DNA of 64,000 nucleotides from Roseburia sp. (lineage in GTDB: Bacteria; Bacillota; Clostridia; Lachnospirales; Lachnospiraceae): assembly GCA_019421345.1 (NCBI GenBank), contig JAHZFL010000005.1:62001-126000 (forward strand), written 5' to 3'. The notes under the pieces are model-generated. The model searched no databases. It saw nothing but the letters and a program-made list of their open reading frames with translations, and was not told the DNA's origin. Shown in pieces: positions 1 through 8,640 of the stretch; position 1 is the first letter of the stretch; every line of letters starts with the position of its first letter. The translations under genes were made by a program, and so were the position numbers.

Positions 1-1
1 T

Positions 2-541
2 CTTGGTATTGCCGGAAATGTCGGCGTGGCGTCATACGGCGTTGTGGCAAATTACGCGCTTGTAGCGGTCGCCATGTTTAACGGCGTCTCTCTGGGCGCG
101 CAGCCGTTGGTCAGCCGTTATTACGGACAGGGAGATCAAAGGTCGGTAAAGCAGATTTTAAAGCTTGGAAGGATGACTGCGCTTGTGCTGGCAGTCGTTT
201 TGATCGGCGCAGTGTATGGATTCACGGAAGAACTGACGCAGATATTTAACAGTGAAAATTCAAAGCAGCTTGCGGAATATGCGCATACCGGGCTGCGGCT
301 TTATTTTATTGGGTTTTTATTTGCGGGCTTCAATATCGTAGGCACCGGATTTTTGAGCGCCACGGAAAAGGCAAAGGAGGCGTTTATAACGTCTGTTTTG
401 CGAGGCTTTGTGGGCATTCCCGTGTGCTCGGTGCTCTTGTCCGCGCTGCTTGGCTTAAACGGTGTGTGGCTTGCCTTTCCGGCGTCAGAGCTGCTAACGG
501 CAGCCGTGATGATTTTTATGCTTTGTAAGACTAAGCAATAA
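2..541 (+). CDS. MATE family efflux transporter, C-terminal part (cut by window edge)
   Basis: The reading frame is open from the first bases of the window, so this is the 3' part of a longer gene; a GTG at 26 is unlikely to be the true start. About 180 residues remain with alternating hydrophobic helices and short loops, typical of the second half of a MATE exporter (normally about 450 residues). Motifs such as NGVSLGAQPLVSRYYGQGD and a late GTGFLSATEKAKEA segment fit the family's repeated-half signature. MATE proteins export drugs or metabolites with Na+ or H+ coupling in the cytoplasmic membrane. The substrate cannot be read from sequence. It converges on the HAD gene, with an 11-base overlap of the two 3' ends. 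Confidence 0.8.
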   Translation, partial: LGIAGNVGVASYGVVANYALVAVAMFNGVSLGAQPLVSRYYGQGDQRSVKQILKLGRMTALVLAVVLIGAVYGFTEELTQIFNSENSKQLAEYAHTGLRLYFIGFLFAGFNIVGTGFLSATEKAKEAFITSVLRGFVGIPVCSVLLSALLGLNGVWLAFPASELLTAAVMIFMLCKTKQ

Positions 542-1328
542 AGCCGAAATGGCGCAGTGCCAGTGCGATTCCATCCGCACTGGCATTTTTTGTGACGTAG
601 GATACCAGTGTAAGGAGGCTCTCTGGATAGGAATTTCCCATGGCAATGCTGTTTGGCACATAGGTGAGCATCGCAAGATCGTTGCTGCTGTCGCCGAAGG
701 CGTAGGCGTCGGTTTTATCCAGATGATAATAGTCGAGTACATACTGAATGCCGGTTGCCTTGGAGTAGCCGTGCGGAACAAATTCACAGAAATTTCCGCC
801 GCGCTCAATGCATTCAAAATAGCGGTTGCTGACGGAGAGAAAGTCTTCAAGCTGCGGGCGGTTTTCAAACCATATAGCAAATTTGTCAGATAAAAAGTCC
901 GGCGCCTCAAGGTCGGTCGGCATCACATAGCCTCGTGCGGTAAAGTCCTGATAGAGGTTGATCGCCTCCGGATGTTTTAATTGCTGCGGGCGGTCAAACG
1001 CAATTTCTTTGCGTGATTCAAAGACAATGTCAATGCCTGTTTTTCTTGCCTGGTAAAGAATCTCCATCATAGTCTCATGGGTCTGTCCGATGTGTAAAAG
1101 CTCTTTGCCGTCGCAGTAAATATTTGTGCCGCAGCCGCAGACATAGCCGTCAAAGCCAATCTCCCGAAAACGCGGTTCTACATGCTGGAAGCAGCGTCCG
1201 GTATTGATGAACATCAGGTTGCCGGCAGCTCTCGCCTCGCGGATGGCGTCAATGGCGCTCTGTGGGATTGAGCCGTCGATTTCCGAGGTCAGTGTGCCGT
1301 CAACATCAAAAAAAGCAATTTTTTTCAT
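531..1328 (-). CDS. HAD superfamily (Cof-type) sugar/nucleotide phosphatase
   Basis: A 265-residue protein starting MKKIAFFDVDGTLTSE: HAD motif I DxDGT is at the N-terminus (nucleophile Asp8 in the DVDG motif). The C-terminal motif AYAFGDSSNDLAMLTYVPNSIAMGNS is the Cof-type motif IV with the acidic pair that binds Mg2+. A motif II-like INTGR segment lies near residue 45. The family dephosphorylates small phosphorylated metabolites in the cytoplasm; the substrate is not predictable. The frame opens 27 codons upstream, but a GGAG site sits eight bases before the ATG at 1328, so that start is preferred. The length is normal for the family. Confidence 0.85.
   Translation of the reverse strand: MKKIAFFDVDGTLTSEIDGSIPQSAIDAIREARAAGNLMFINTGRCFQHVEPRFREIGFDGYVCGCGTNIYCDGKELLHIGQTHETMMEILYQARKTGIDIVFESRKEIAFDRPQQLKHPEAINLYQDFTARGYVMPTDLEAPDFLSDKFAIWFENRPQLEDFLSVSNRYFECIERGGNFCEFVPHGYSKATGIQYVLDYYHLDKTDAYAFGDSSNDLAMLTYVPNSIAMGNSYPESLLTLVSYVTKNASADGIALALRHFGFIA
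558..591 (+). terminator. Rho-independent terminator of the MATE gene
   Basis: A perfect 10-bp stem (TGCCAGTGCG at 558-567 with CGCACTGGCA at 576-585) is followed by six T. It lies 17 bases after the MATE stop, inside the 3' coding part of the opposing HAD gene. Confidence 0.85.
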
Positions 1329-1532
1329 TGGTATCTCCATTCTGAAATATTTGCCGTAAGGCAAAGTGTGAAAACAAAAAAATTTACCGCCGCCGAATTT
1401 GTCATGCATTCAAACAAATTCATGCAGCAGTAGAACGATAAAGCTAATGAAATAATAACGTAGAGAAGATTCACTGTCAAGCAAGTGTGTGTTATACTGT
1501 AACTAAAAGTTGGAAAGGATTGGTAGCAGAGG

Positions 1533-2396
1533 ATGAAGCAGTCGCAGGTATATTTTATAAAGGATATTACGCCGGAAAATCTGGTTCGGATTTATGAGGC
1601 GCTTGGCGGTACGCTTGCCGGGAGGGTGGCAGTCAAGCTGCATTCCGGGGAGGCGGGCAACCAGAATTATATCAGACCGGAGTTTGTAAAGCCATTGATC
1701 GAGCAGATCGGCGGTACGGTCGCAGAATGCAACACAGCCTATGAGGGGGAGAGGAACACAACGCAAAAGCACGAGGCGTTAATGGAGAAGCATGGGTGGA
1801 GCAGACATTTTAAGGTCGACATTATGGATGCTGATGAGGATATGGTGCTTGAGATCCCAAACGGATTGCAGATTAAAAAGAACTATGTGGGCAGCCATAT
1901 GGCTGACTATGATTCCATGCTGGTGCTGTCGCATTTTAAAGGTCATCCGATGGGTGGCTACGGCGGTGCACTAAAGCAGCTCTCGATCGGATGTGCCTCG
2001 GCGTTTGGAAAGGCGTACATTCACGGAGCGGGCAATCCTGACAGGCTTTGGAGCACGGAGCAGGAGCTTTTTCTGGAAGCGATGGCAGATGCGGCTTTCT
2101 CGGTCGCGGACTATTTTAAGGGGAGGCTTGCCTATATCAATGTGATGTGCAATCTGTCAGTGGACTGTGACTGCTGTGCTGTGGCGGAAGATCCCTGTAT
2201 GAAGGACATAGGTATTTTGGCAGGACTTGATCCCGTTGCGCTTGATCAGGCGTGCATTGACTTGATCTATCAGTCGGACGATCCCGGAAGGGAGCATTTT
2301 ATCGAGCGGGTGGAGAGCAGAAACGGTATCCATACGATTGAGGCTGCAAAGAAGCTTGGGATAGGGAGCAGAGAGTACCGGCTGACGGAGCTTTAG
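1533..2396 (+). CDS. DUF362 domain-containing protein
   Basis: A 287-residue protein with DUF362 features: the early VAVKLHSGE segment, a YIRPEFVKPLIEQIGG stretch, and a central block SMLVLSHFKGHPMGGYGGALKQLSIG. The family often accompanies ferredoxin-like domains. This copy has clustered cysteines (NLSVDCDCCAVAEDPC, around residues 210-226) but no classical 2x[4Fe-4S] CxxCxxCxxxCP motif, so a metal or cluster role is only possible. No signal peptide is seen, so it is probably cytoplasmic. It stands alone and converges on the YesN-like regulator. The biochemical function of the family is unknown. Confidence 0.8.
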   Translation: MKQSQVYFIKDITPENLVRIYEALGGTLAGRVAVKLHSGEAGNQNYIRPEFVKPLIEQIGGTVAECNTAYEGERNTTQKHEALMEKHGWSRHFKVDIMDADEDMVLEIPNGLQIKKNYVGSHMADYDSMLVLSHFKGHPMGGYGGALKQLSIGCASAFGKAYIHGAGNPDRLWSTEQELFLEAMADAAFSVADYFKGRLAYINVMCNLSVDCDCCAVAEDPCMKDIGILAGLDPVALDQACIDLIYQSDDPGREHFIERVESRNGIHTIEAAKKLGIGSREYRLTEL

Positions 2397-2405
2397 AGGT
2401 GCGGT

Positions 2406-2430
2406 CACGCAGAGCCTAAGGCTCTGCGTG
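2406..2430. terminator. Palindromic hairpin between convergent genes
   Basis: A perfect 12-bp inverted repeat with a one-base centre (CACGCAGAGCCT at 2406-2417, AGGCTCTGCGTG at 2419-2430) sits where the DUF362 gene and the regulator converge and overlaps the regulator's stop. There is no good T-tract on either side, so it is a weak intrinsic terminator at best. Confidence 0.45.
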
Positions 2431-3942
2431 TTCCCGGTATTCCCGCGGCGTCATACCGGTTGCCTGTTTAAAGACCTTACTGAAATAGCGCGGATTATCG
2501 TATCCGGTCATCGCGCAGATTTCCACGATTTTTAAGTCAGAGCTTTTCAAAAGCTCCTTTACCCGTTCCATGCGCACTTCGGTGAGATATTCAATAAAAT
2601 TTTTTCCTGTTTTTTCTTTAAAAAGCCGGCTTAAATAATTCGGGTGCAGAAAAAAGCGCTCGGCAAGACCGTTTAGCGTTATATTTTCATTGTAATGCTG
2701 ACGGATGTAGAGGCATATTTCACGGATCGTGCCTTTTCCAAGCTGCTGCTCATCGAACCGATCCAGCAGAGCGGTCAGCCATTCCATGTAGTCTGTCATG
2801 CAGGCAGAGCTATCTGGATAGTCGCTGCAAAGCAGCAGCCTGCCGAGCGTATCATTCAAGCGGCTGTGCAGGTCGGTTTCCGGAAAATTACGTTCCTGCA
2901 GATAGCTGTTAAGCTCAATCAGAAAACGGATGCATACAGTTTGGTACTGTGTCAGCGTAAGGTTCTGCGTCAAAAGCGTATTTAAGATTTCGGTTAGCTG
3001 TTCCGTGGAATCCTTTCTTGTATCGGGATTCGTCAGGAGACACAGCAGTGAGGAAAGCGCATCCGGTACGGAGGGGACGGACTGGGAAAAGAGCGCTTCA
3101 ATATTCTGGTAGAGGATGATGCGCTCTTTGCCTCCTGCGCGTCGGTAGCGCAGCGCACGCGCTGCTTCTTCGTAGGATGTATGAATTTCGGAAAGACCGT
3201 TTTTCGGCTTGCTTGCGCCAAACCCCCATGCGGGAAAATCGCTGCAAAGCTGTTCCAGAATCGAGAGAAAGGAATCAAATTCCGCATCCGACTCACAGGG
3301 TAAGATACAAAAGAGCTGAAAGATGTCGTCGTTTAGCACGATTGCGGCAGGAAGAATCGACGAAATCTGGCGGCTCATTTTTTCTTTTTTGGCAGTAATC
3401 TCTGTTTCGGACAATTCCCGGTTTAGAAGCGACATGGACAGACCATACCACCGTCCGAGTGCGGGAAAATTGTATTGGCTTTGGTCTGCGCTTGCATATC
3501 CTTTGGCAGCAGAGAGCAGTAGCGCCTCAAGACGTTGGTTATGAATCTCAATTTCCTGCCGCTGCACCTCAAACTCCTGACGCATACGATCTAAAAGGGC
3601 CTCGACCTCGCCGAGATTTACCGGTTTGGTCAGGTAGTCCAAAGCGCCGTAGCGCATGGCTTCCTGTGCATAGGAGAAATCGGCAAAGCCGCTTAAAATG
3701 ATACATTTTACGGCAGGCGCTTCAAGACGCAGAATTTTTAACAGCTCCAGTCCGCTTTTGCCGGGCATACGGATGTCCATAAAGACAACGTGAATGGAGA
3801 GCTTTTCTACAAGCATGAGCGCATCATCCGCAGAATGAGCGATGCCGGCAACCTCGAATCCGTGTTCAGACCACTTTACAAATTGGGAAAGACCCCGGCA
3901 CACAATTTCTTCATCATCTACAATTAAAACCTGATATTTCAT
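2416..3942 (-). CDS. YesN-like response regulator (REC + AraC-type DNA-binding domain)
   Basis: A 508-residue protein. Residues 1-120 are a receiver domain (MKYQVLIVDDEE, with the phospho-acceptor Asp in VVFMDIRMPGKSG and a conserved Lys in DYLTKPV). A long middle region of unknown fold follows. The last ~100 residues are an AraC/XylS double helix-turn-helix (ITLNGLAERFFLHPNYLSRLFKEKTGKNF and VCAMTGYDNPRYFSKVFKQATGMTPREYR). The family activates sugar-uptake genes in response to a partner YesM kinase. The start at 3942 is chosen because AGGAGG lies about 11 bases upstream. It overlaps the kinase gene by 29 bases, which implies translational coupling. The ABC transporter genes next to it are the likely targets. 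Confidence 0.9.
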   Translation of the reverse strand: MKYQVLIVDDEEIVCRGLSQFVKWSEHGFEVAGIAHSADDALMLVEKLSIHVVFMDIRMPGKSGLELLKILRLEAPAVKCIILSGFADFSYAQEAMRYGALDYLTKPVNLGEVEALLDRMRQEFEVQRQEIEIHNQRLEALLLSAAKGYASADQSQYNFPALGRWYGLSMSLLNRELSETEITAKKEKMSRQISSILPAAIVLNDDIFQLFCILPCESDAEFDSFLSILEQLCSDFPAWGFGASKPKNGLSEIHTSYEEAARALRYRRAGGKERIILYQNIEALFSQSVPSVPDALSSLLCLLTNPDTRKDSTEQLTEILNTLLTQNLTLTQYQTVCIRFLIELNSYLQERNFPETDLHSRLNDTLGRLLLCSDYPDSSACMTDYMEWLTALLDRFDEQQLGKGTIREICLYIRQHYNENITLNGLAERFFLHPNYLSRLFKEKTGKNFIEYLTEVRMERVKELLKSSDLKIVEICAMTGYDNPRYFSKVFKQATGMTPREYREHAEP

Positions 3943-5890
3943 GAGCTGTTTTACCTCCTGTATCATTTGTCATATTTTCCGATTCCGTCCGTATGGGCAG
4001 TGTAATGTTGACTTTTGTACCTTCCATTGGCATGCTGGTGATCGTGATGCCGTAGCCATCCCCATAGAACAGGCGGATACGCTGATGGACGTTGCGAAGT
4101 CCGATGCCCTTCTCCGATGTTTCGCTGCTCTCAAGGGAGGAGAGCAGCGCTGTCAGATCCTCCTGCGTCATGCCGCGCCCGTTATCTTCAACGGTGATTA
4201 AGAGCGCATCATCCTTGAAGCATGAGCGCAGGGTAATGCAAAAGCCGCAGCTTGCGTCGCCGAACGCATGTGTGACGGCATTTTCCATCAAGGGCTGGAG
4301 CATAAACTGCGGTACATAAAAAGCCTCGGCGTCGACTTGCGTGTCAAGGCAGAGCGCGATCTTCTCGCTGTGCCTGAAATTAATAACCTCAAGATATGTG
4401 GAGGCATGTGCGATTCCCTCTGAGAGACGTATGGTATTGCTGCCTGTTTTCATTCCCATGCGGCAGAGGCGGCTGAAGGTTTCGATCATCTGCGTAACCT
4501 TACTTTCGCCGTTTGCCTCATACATTGCCTCCCAGCGGATAATATCGAGCGTATTATAGAGAAAATGCGGATTGATCTGCATTAACATTGCATCAAGCTG
4601 CGCATTTTTCCAACTGAGCAGGGCGCGCTGCCTGTTGATCTCGGAGAGGTAGACCTGATCGATCAGCCGGTTGGTTTTCTCCGCCATTTGATTAAATTGA
4701 TCGCCGAGGATGGTGATTTCGTCATGCCCCGTATTCTCATAGCGTGTATTCCATCTGCCGTCTGCGGTTTCGTCCATGACGTGAATCAGTTGGCGGACGG
4801 GGTCGGAAATGCTGATCGTCACATAGTAGGAAATAATAAAGCTTGCGATGACAACGCATACAAATACAAAGAGACACAGATCCCGAATCCGGTAGGCATT
4901 GGAGAGCAGTACATCTAAATCCGCCACATATGCGGCGTACATCTGCGACCCTGGAATTTTTTCGTAGGCAAGCAGCAGGCTTCTTCCGTCAATCTCTGTG
5001 CGCGTGATGCCTGAACCGGTTGCGCGCATATGAGAGAGAACCTCCGGCTGGTTGGGGAACGGAGGTGCAGAGAGACTGGGATGAAACCAGGTCAGAACGC
5101 CGCTCTCACCGATGAGAAATGTATTTCCGTCCTCATAGGCGTTGTAACCCTCTATCGTACCGGAGAAGGCGCTTAGGTCGATATTAAGGAGCAAAACGCC
5201 AAGAAAATCACGATCGGAGGGTTCATAGACGGCAATTCCCAGTGTGATGATGTTGCCCAGTCCGTAAACTGCCTGTTCGTTGCGGAAAAACAGATGCGTC
5301 TGCGAGCGGTCGTCCATCCAGATGGGATAGCCGTTTTGCTCCTGCGGCAGCAGATAAAATTGGCTGTCATAAAAGCTTTCTAAATCACGGATAATGCCGC
5401 CGCGTGAAAATCCGTTTTCTTCGACCATGCGATACTGACCGGTAGGAGAGACAAATTCGATATTTTCGATATATTTTTTGTTTTGACTCATCGCATAAAG
5501 CTTATTTTGGATCAGATAGGTATTTGCTTCAAGGCGCGCAGCGTCATAAGCGGACGCACCATTTAAAATGTGTGTATTTTCAGCAATAGCATGAAGGACA
5601 GCCGTATCATCATAAAATCCGAGTGCAAGATCCTCATAGAGATTCATCGTATCGACAATCTTAAGCTCCACATTCTGCACCAAGAGCGAGGTATAGCGAT
5701 CGAGATTGAGATTGATCTCTTTTGAATACCAGTAAAAAGAAAAAAAGGTCAAAAACAGTGAGGAAACAAGCAGCAGGAGCAAAAAGGAAAGATTCAGCCG
5801 CCAGAAAATGCCGACTTTGCGAAGCTGCCGTTTTACCGCCGCGTTGCAGTCTTGTTGAAAATGAGAAAAGGAGTGGGAGCGATGCTTCAT
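3914..5890 (-). CDS. YesM-like sensor histidine kinase
   Basis: A 658-residue membrane kinase. Transmembrane helix 1 lies near residues 30-54, followed by an extracellular dCache-like sensor region to about 330. A second helix (LCLFVFVCVVIASFIISYYV) is followed by HAMP. The His_kinase domain has the phospho-acceptor motif INPHFLYNTLD, and the HATPase domain has N-box PLMENAVTHAFGD and a DNGRGM G-box. Kinases of this family sense extracellular carbohydrate and phosphorylate YesN-type regulators. The ATG at 5890 is preferred because GGAGG is six bases upstream; an earlier ATG at 5911 has no such site. A terminator separates it from the binding-protein gene upstream. Confidence 0.9.
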   Translation of the reverse strand: MKHRSHSFSHFQQDCNAAVKRQLRKVGIFWRLNLSFLLLLLVSSLFLTFFSFYWYSKEINLNLDRYTSLLVQNVELKIVDTMNLYEDLALGFYDDTAVLHAIAENTHILNGASAYDAARLEANTYLIQNKLYAMSQNKKYIENIEFVSPTGQYRMVEENGFSRGGIIRDLESFYDSQFYLLPQEQNGYPIWMDDRSQTHLFFRNEQAVYGLGNIITLGIAVYEPSDRDFLGVLLLNIDLSAFSGTIEGYNAYEDGNTFLIGESGVLTWFHPSLSAPPFPNQPEVLSHMRATGSGITRTEIDGRSLLLAYEKIPGSQMYAAYVADLDVLLSNAYRIRDLCLFVFVCVVIASFIISYYVTISISDPVRQLIHVMDETADGRWNTRYENTGHDEITILGDQFNQMAEKTNRLIDQVYLSEINRQRALLSWKNAQLDAMLMQINPHFLYNTLDIIRWEAMYEANGESKVTQMIETFSRLCRMGMKTGSNTIRLSEGIAHASTYLEVINFRHSEKIALCLDTQVDAEAFYVPQFMLQPLMENAVTHAFGDASCGFCITLRSCFKDDALLITVEDNGRGMTQEDLTALLSSLESSETSEKGIGLRNVHQRIRLFYGDGYGITITSMPMEGTKVNITLPIRTESENMTNDTGGKTAHEISGFNCR

Positions 5891-6005
5891 CAAAAACCTC
5901 CGAAATAGCATAATTTTCTTTATTATACCATTTGGTCAGGGGAAAATCGAGTGGCAGGAATACAAAAACCTGATTGTTTCAAAAGAGTAGAAGATCTGAT
6001 GTGAG

Positions 6006-6037
6006 AAAACCGGAAACGCCGCGGCGTTTCCGGTTTT
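6006..6037. terminator. Strong palindromic terminator between binding-protein and kinase genes
   Basis: A perfect 32-bp palindrome (two 16-base arms meeting at 6021/6022, core GGAAACGCCGCGGCGTTTCC) is bordered by A4 on the left and T7 on the right. It can act on both strands. On the minus strand it ends the sugar-binding protein transcript and insulates it from the sensor kinase. Confidence 0.85.
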
Positions 6038-6086
6038 TTTGATCTGGGGGCTGTTTTAAAAACGCGCACCCGTTATGTAATGGTTG

Positions 6087-7466
6087 TTATTTTTTATTTG
6101 CCTCGTTGAAACCAGGAAGTGCTTCTTCCTCGCAAAGCTTTTGTGCTGCCGCAAATTCTGTTTCCGGATCGGCATTCGGATCGGTCAGTATTTTTTGTAC
6201 GGCGCGGTCAACATAAGTTCCGAAGTCTGCCTTTCCGTAGAACTCCAGACGTCCGATGATCTTTGCAGATTCCAGCACATCCTTGTATTCTGCCGGGAAC
6301 TCATAGAAATCGGTTACCGTCATATCATCTCGCGGGATGATCACCGGACTTGGCGCTCCCTTGGTTGCGAGGTTTTCAAAGTAGGAAGATAAGTATTCTT
6401 TGCTGGTGTAGAAAGAAACATACTCCCATGCAGCATCCTTTTTCGCCTGATCTGTTTTTGCATTGATCACATAGCAGTCGCCTGCGATAGCAGTCGCTGA
6501 TTCGCCGGAAGGTCCTGCAGGCGGGAGGCAAAGACCAAGATCATCCGGGTCCATACCTTTGGAGACAGCATCTGCTACCCAGTCAGAGGCAAATGGCATC
6601 ATACCGATTTTGCCAAGTGCAAAATTTGTCGTCAGATCCTCGAATTTCAGTGTTAAATCACTCTGGAGCACGCCCTCGCTCTTTAGCTTCTGATAATACT
6701 TTGCAGCTTCCAAAACAGCAGGATCGGTAAAGGTGAGTTCTGCGGTGCCGTCCTCGTTCTCCTTGGTCAGGTCGCCGCCTGCCTGCCATACATAGTACTG
6801 GAAGAACCATTCTGTCCACTCGGATGCAAGAGTTGCATAACCGGAAACCTGATTATCAGGATTGTTTAGCTTTTTCGCCATCTCAACGGCTTCATCCCAT
6901 GTCTTTGGCGGCTCTGTCAAGCCTGCCTCGGCAAAGAGGGCTTTGTTGTAGGCAAAGAGCATCGGAGATACTGTTGCCGGTATACCGTAAACAGAGCCGT
7001 CCTTTGTAAACATATCTACATATTCCTGTGTGAAGTTTCCCCACTCATCCCAGCTTTCCGTGTAGGTATTTAACGGCTCTAAAATACCGGAAGCAATGTA
7101 GGAGTCCATCATGGTAAAGGAACATCTTACAAGGTCGGGCGCTGTGCCGGAAGCGACACCCTGATAAAATTCATTTCCCGGATCGCCTTCCTTTACGACT
7201 TTATTTAAGGTAATCCACGGATGCTCGGCAAGGAACTGCTCCTCCATAGCCATTGCCCAGTCGTCCTGATTACGGCTTGACGTCCAGATGGTCAATTCCA
7301 CCGGCTCTTTGTCAGTTGCGGTCTGGGAAGTTGCCTCAGTACCGGAAGTACCCGCGTCCCCCGCTGCGTTATTGCTGTCTGCAGGTGCCGGATCGGAACC
7401 GCAGCCTGCGAGCGCGCCGGCTGTCATCGAAGCGCACAGCAGCGCGGCAAGAATCTTTTTTTTCAT
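6087..7466 (-). CDS. Sugar ABC transporter substrate-binding lipoprotein (family 1)
   Basis: A 459-residue lipoprotein. The N-terminus MKKKILAALLCASMTAGALAGCGS is a lipoprotein signal with lipobox LAGC, followed by a Ser/Ala/Thr-rich linker. The mature part opens with VELTIWTSSRNQDDW and continues with the usual family-1 carbohydrate-binding fold (NPDNQVSGYATLASEW; FALGKIGMMPFASDW). It delivers a sugar or oligosaccharide to the membrane permeases. AGGAGG lies eight bases before the ATG at 7466. It is divergent from the two permease genes and does not share their operon, which is less common. No ATP-binding subunit is present, so a shared MsmX-like ATPase elsewhere is likely. Confidence 0.92.
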   Translation of the reverse strand: MKKKILAALLCASMTAGALAGCGSDPAPADSNNAAGDAGTSGTEATSQTATDKEPVELTIWTSSRNQDDWAMAMEEQFLAEHPWITLNKVVKEGDPGNEFYQGVASGTAPDLVRCSFTMMDSYIASGILEPLNTYTESWDEWGNFTQEYVDMFTKDGSVYGIPATVSPMLFAYNKALFAEAGLTEPPKTWDEAVEMAKKLNNPDNQVSGYATLASEWTEWFFQYYVWQAGGDLTKENEDGTAELTFTDPAVLEAAKYYQKLKSEGVLQSDLTLKFEDLTTNFALGKIGMMPFASDWVADAVSKGMDPDDLGLCLPPAGPSGESATAIAGDCYVINAKTDQAKKDAAWEYVSFYTSKEYLSSYFENLATKGAPSPVIIPRDDMTVTDFYEFPAEYKDVLESAKIIGRLEFYGKADFGTYVDRAVQKILTDPNADPETEFAAAQKLCEEEALPGFNEANKK

Positions 7467-7713
7467 GTCATAATCCTCCTTCTCCTCCCGTGCATTGCGC
7501 ACAGGTGTTTTTGATGAAATCATCATAACAGATTTCCTGTAATATGAAAAGAAACCAAAATTAACCGAAAATGAAAAAAATGTCATATTTTTTAAGATTT
7601 TTTTCTTGTGCAGGGAAATAGTTAAAAAGAGTGACACGAAAGTAAAATAGGAACATTTTCGGAACGGAAAAAATTTTTTATACTATTGAAAAATAGATTG
7701 CGGAGGTGCGAGG

Positions 7714-8622
7714 ATGCAAGCAATAAAAAAAGAGAGGAGCGCCTTAAGACCGGGCGGATACCTCTTTCGAAAAAAAGTGACGCCGTGGTGTATACTGCTG
7801 ATTCCTATGGCGTGTACGGTCTGGCTGAAATATTATCCGATTTTAAACGCGTTTTATATTTCCCTATTTAAATATGACCCGATCAACCCGCCGGGGCGGT
7901 TTGTGGGATTGCGGAATTATATCAGCATGTTTCAAACACAGTTTTACTGGGACGCATGGAAAAATACATTTATTTTCCTGCTGCTGCAGCTTTGTATGTG
8001 TTTTTTCATTCCGTTGATTCAGGCGCTGCTGCTCAACGAGCTTGTCAAGCTGCAGAAATGCCTGACAACGCTCTACATTTTGCCGGCGCTGATCCCGACA
8101 TCGGTAAACGTTATCATCTGGAAGTGGATCTGGCATCCTGATTACGGTGTGGCAAATCAGATTGTGAAATTTTTTGGCGGAGAACCGCAGGTATGGCTAA
8201 GCGATCCGAATCTGGTAAAGTTTTGTATTATCTTTCCGGGCGTTTTGGGCGGCGGTCTGACCGTACTTTTATATCTGTCCGCGATTCAGGGCGTTTCTAC
8301 GGATATTATGGAATCGGCGGCGCTTGACGGTTGTACGGGATTTCGGAGGATTTTCCACATTATTCTGCCAAATATCTCATTTATGATATTTATTCAGCTT
8401 ATTATGTGCGTTATTACGACAATGCAACTGTTAGACGTACCTTATATGTATGCGTCGGGAGGTCCGAGCGGCGCGTCCACTACGCAGGGAATTTTCATTT
8501 ATAACACATTCAATCAGGATTTGAATTATGGAACGGGCTCTGCGGCTTCGGTGATTCTGCTGCTTGTCATTGCGGCTTTGACGATGATGCAGATGCATTT
8601 TGAGAAGGCAGAGAAGGTATAG
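7714..8622 (+). CDS. Sugar ABC transporter permease (UgpA/LacF type)
   Basis: A 302-residue inner-membrane permease with about six helices. The cytoplasmic EAA loop appears as IMESAALDGCTGFRRIFHIILP, the ATPase-docking motif of binding-protein-dependent sugar permeases. A GGAGG site lies upstream of the ATG. The gene is the first of a plus-strand unit with the second permease (18-base gap) and the beta-helix protein. Together with the divergent lipoprotein it would form a CUT1-type carbohydrate importer. The substrate is unknown, but the uronate genes nearby make a pectin-derived oligosaccharide a reasonable guess. Confidence 0.9.
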   Translation: MQAIKKERSALRPGGYLFRKKVTPWCILLIPMACTVWLKYYPILNAFYISLFKYDPINPPGRFVGLRNYISMFQTQFYWDAWKNTFIFLLLQLCMCFFIPLIQALLLNELVKLQKCLTTLYILPALIPTSVNVIIWKWIWHPDYGVANQIVKFFGGEPQVWLSDPNLVKFCIIFPGVLGGGLTVLLYLSAIQGVSTDIMESAALDGCTGFRRIFHIILPNISFMIFIQLIMCVITTMQLLDVPYMYASGGPSGASTTQGIFIYNTFNQDLNYGTGSAASVILLLVIAALTMMQMHFEKAEKV

Positions 8623-8640
8623 CAGGAGGGAGAAGTACAT

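Noticed and set aside
1329..1409. 27-residue N-terminal extension of the HAD phosphatase
   Set aside because: The HAD motif must lie at the very N-terminus, and GGAG is placed for the ATG at 1328.
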